A DNA stretch of 64,000 nucleotides, taken from assembly GCF_015245355.1 (NCBI RefSeq), contig NZ_CP063311.1, positions 2,755,140-2,819,139 on the forward strand. Reading direction: 5' to 3'. This DNA comes from Anabaenopsis elenkinii CCIBt3563. GTDB lineage: Bacteria > Cyanobacteriota > Cyanobacteriia > Cyanobacteriales > Nostocaceae. The notes beneath the pieces are model-generated. The model saw only the letters and a program-made list of their open reading frames with translations. It was not told the DNA's origin and made no database searches. Position numbers and translations under genes: made by a program. Positions 62,529-64,000 of the stretch are shown one piece after another (the stretch's first letter is position 1; each line of letters starts with the position of its first letter).

Positions 62529-62738
62529 TTACCTACTCCTGGGTGGGTCTTGGTGCATGAGGGGACGCAACCCATTTAACCCAGCTAGAATTGCTGAACC
62601 ATTATGAATCAGGGTCGCTGCTAAGGGATGCAAGCCTAGGGTCATAGTTATTCCTCAAGCTGCTAAATTGGGGAATACTACTAAACCAATATTTTGTTTA
62701 ATTACCGCTGCGGTTTCACGGGCGATCGCACTAGCTTG
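62529..62738 (-). pseudogene. 3' remnant of a heavy-metal P-type ATPase
   Basis: The minus frame reads RETAAVIKQNIGLVVFPNLA, an in-frame stop (TGA), then GITMTLGLHPLAATLIHNGS, AILAGLNGLRPLM. This is the C-terminal membrane end of P1B-type metal ATPases (xxIxQNxxLVxxxN, then HPLxAxxxHNxS/A, LNxLRPL). It is cut at its 5' side by a TGA (about 62739) and carries an internal stop; no remaining catalytic domain nearby. Confidence 0.75.
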
Positions 62739-62840
62739 TCACCCCTCATCTATATTAAGGTGCTGAAGAGGTTGTCTGTATTTTGGCAGGTTGTTTAATA
62801 AGTGTTGATATGTAATTTTCATCACTAGCTGGTCAATATA

Positions 62841-62896
62841 CCCGACTTTTACGAAAATTTATAACTACCTGACAAGATCATAGTCAGAAGTCGGGG
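62841..62896. repeat. AAGTCGGGG inverted repeat, copy 2
   Basis: CCCGACTTTT near 62841 pairs with AGAAGTCGGGG at 62886-62896; same family as 38727-38782. Confidence 0.6.
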
Positions 62897-62958
62897 ATAT
62901 GAGTCACTAATAAAAGCGATCGCTTTGGGTACTGGGTAGCGATCGCACTGGCGTTTTG

Positions 62959-62991
62959 TCAGTCAACCGTCAACAGTCAACCGTCAACAGT
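62959..62991. repeat. heptanucleotide tandem repeat GTCAACC/GTCAACA
   Basis: Four to five units (AGTCAACCGTCAACAGTCAA...). A longer run is at 63080-63126, on the other side of the double-hairpin repeat. Confidence 0.85.
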
Positions 62992-62999
62992 TAACACCC

Positions 63000-63049
63000 A
63001 GTCGGATTCATCCGACTTAAGCTATCAGACAGGGGTTTCTAACCCCTGG
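63000..63049. repeat. double-hairpin repeat, copy 2
   Basis: AGTCGGATTCATCCGACT and CAGGGGTTTCTAACCCCTG joined by TAAGCTATCAGA. The changes relative to 34675-34724 preserve base pairing in the first stem (CAG/CTG against CGG/CCG). Confidence 0.7.
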
Positions 63050-63079
63050 CTCCCCGTGGTCGCTGCTCTTAAACCCTGA

Positions 63080-63126
63080 CCCGTCAACAGTCAACAGTCA
63101 ACCGTCAACCGTCAACCGTCAACAGA
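63080..63126. repeat. heptanucleotide tandem repeat, second array
   Basis: Six or seven units of CGTCAAC / AGTCAAC just before the end of the dockerin-like gene. Confidence 0.85.
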
Positions 63127-63133
63127 TACTTAT

Positions 63134-64000
63134 TTACCCCAGCACCCCGGAGATAAAAGCATTAATCTCGGCTCCTGTGTTTCTCGGTCCTGTGAGTTCA
63201 CTGGTAAATAGATTAAAGGAACTTTGTAAAATCGCATTGACGTTAGGATTACTCCTAAGTAATAAACCTTGGGTCATTAAGAAAATATCCCCCCCTGTGA
63301 CTTGACCATTACCATCAACGTCAAAGGCTAATCTGTTCACCCCATTAGTAATTGTATTCCTCAAAGCAGCACCAGTGGTGTTTGTAGCTCCCACGGTTTC
63401 AGTGCTAAACAGATTAAAAGAGCTTTGCAGAATCGCATCCACATTCGGATTATTCCGTAACAGCAGATATTGGGTAATAAAGAATAAATCAGCACCGGTC
63501 ACCCTACCATTACCATCAATATCGGCAGCCAGTCCACTGACTGTGACAGAAGGTACTCCCAATACATCCACATTGGGGTTACCACTGCTACCAGCAAAGT
63601 TAACTGTACTTTCTCCATCAAAACCAGCTGTGGTGGTAAAGGGAATATTCACAAAGACACTATCACTGTCAGTGGATTGAAGAGGGCTGATAGTGAGAAT
63701 TAATTCTTTATCAGTGTTAGGGTCATTATCAGCATTTGCAGCGTCATCAATAATGATTTTGCCGAGTATAGTCCCCGCGGAACTAGACAAATTCACATCC
63801 CCAGTGTTAATATTCAGTTCAGAACTATCAAAGTAAATTGAAAATCCTGCAAAGGATATCTGAGAATCGTTAAAGTTATCAAAACGATAGTTTAACGTTA
63901 TCTCTCCCCTTCCTGGTGTAACCTTGTTGCTTTCAGGGGTAATCAGCAGTTGAGGGGGATTTATTAAATCATCATTGAGAATAGTTCCCGTAGCAGTAGC
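63134..64000 (-). CDS. C-terminal part of a large Calx-beta / dockerin-like secreted protein (5' end outside window)
   Basis: The minus frame is open from the right edge to the stop near 63134; 289 codons are visible. It enters with ATATGTILNDDLINPP, the typical end of a Calx-beta/Ca-binding repeat. A cohesin-like beta module of about 140 residues follows (LLITPESNKVTPGRGEITLN YRF-type). Two dockerin/EF-hand repeats follow (DIDGNGRVTGADLFFITQYL and DVDGNGQVTGGDIFLMTQGL), separated by a near-repeat (PNVDAILQSSFNLF / PNVNAILQSSFNLF). It is probably a surface or exported calcium-binding protein. An internal GTG at 63796 is not the true start. Confidence 0.85.
   Translation of the reverse strand, partial: ATATGTILNDDLINPPQLLITPESNKVTPGRGEITLNYRFDNFNDSQISFAGFSIYFDSSELNINTGDVNLSSSAGTILGKIIIDDAANADNDPNTDKELILTISPLQSTDSDSVFVNIPFTTTAGFDGESTVNFAGSSGNPNVDVLGVPSVTVSGLAADIDGNGRVTGADLFFITQYLLLRNNPNVDAILQSSFNLFSTETVGATNTTGAALRNTITNGVNRLAFDVDGNGQVTGGDIFLMTQGLLLRSNPNVNAILQSSFNLFTSELTGPRNTGAEINAFISGVLG

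Overview
This window looks like chromosome of a heterocyst-forming-type filamentous cyanobacterium (order Nostocales). The palindrome GCGATCGC (HIP1) occurs throughout. The window carries NdhM, an NblS-type histidine kinase, DUF3611, DUF4336 and DUF3598 proteins, a cyanobacterial tmRNA, and repeat families typical of Nostocales. I cannot name the species.

Layout. (1) 1-3.05 kb: 3' part of a lipid-A-disaccharide-synthase-like gene, then a membrane-anchored Ser/Thr kinase. (2) 3.5-15.8 kb: a sulfur island. It holds sbpA-cysT-cysW, three consecutive genes of free-standing NIL domains, a CysR-like Crp regulator divergent from cysA, cysE, an Rrf2 regulator directly before cysK, a DUF202 protein, a YeeE/YedE (thiosulfate-type) permease, a tiny secreted peptide and an exported two-domain rhodanese. 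A shared ~25-bp motif lies before sbpA, between cysR and cysA, and near the rhodanese promoter. The likely logic is: import sulfate or thiosulfate, make O-acetylserine (CysE), fix sulfide (CysK), and control the set through CysR and Rrf2. (3) 16-18.6 kb: an IS701-type element, tmRNA on the minus strand, and ndhM. (4) 19-32.7 kb: housekeeping genes (response regulator, CtpA-type protease, recJ, def, aat, rpsN, nth, rseP), an orphan IS605-type right end, and an IS4-type element nested in a MITE-like repeat. (5) 33.8-38.8 kb: an accessory insert between rseP and serS, with an IS200-type tnpA, a single-chain type IIG restriction-modification enzyme, an interrupted gene with two in-frame stops, and many repeats.

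(6) 38.9-51.7 kb: serS, a DUF3611 protein, an M1 aminopeptidase with HEAT repeats, an ABC1/UbiB kinase, DUF4336, a J-domain/pentapeptide protein, an SDR enzyme and an alpha/beta hydrolase. (7) 51.7-56.8 kb: nblS and purD, separated by an intact tnpB element, with further solo right-end hairpins nearby. (8) 56.8-61.9 kb: a compact same-strand set of PLP aminotransferase, HMGL/isopropylmalate-synthase-like enzyme, membrane di-iron hydroxylase and DHA2 exporter. This looks like a small specialised-metabolite (unusual amino acid) locus and is my best candidate for an undescribed system. (9) 62-64 kb: repeats, a decayed metal P-type ATPase tail, and the 3' end of a large Calx-beta/dockerin-like secreted protein that runs off the window.
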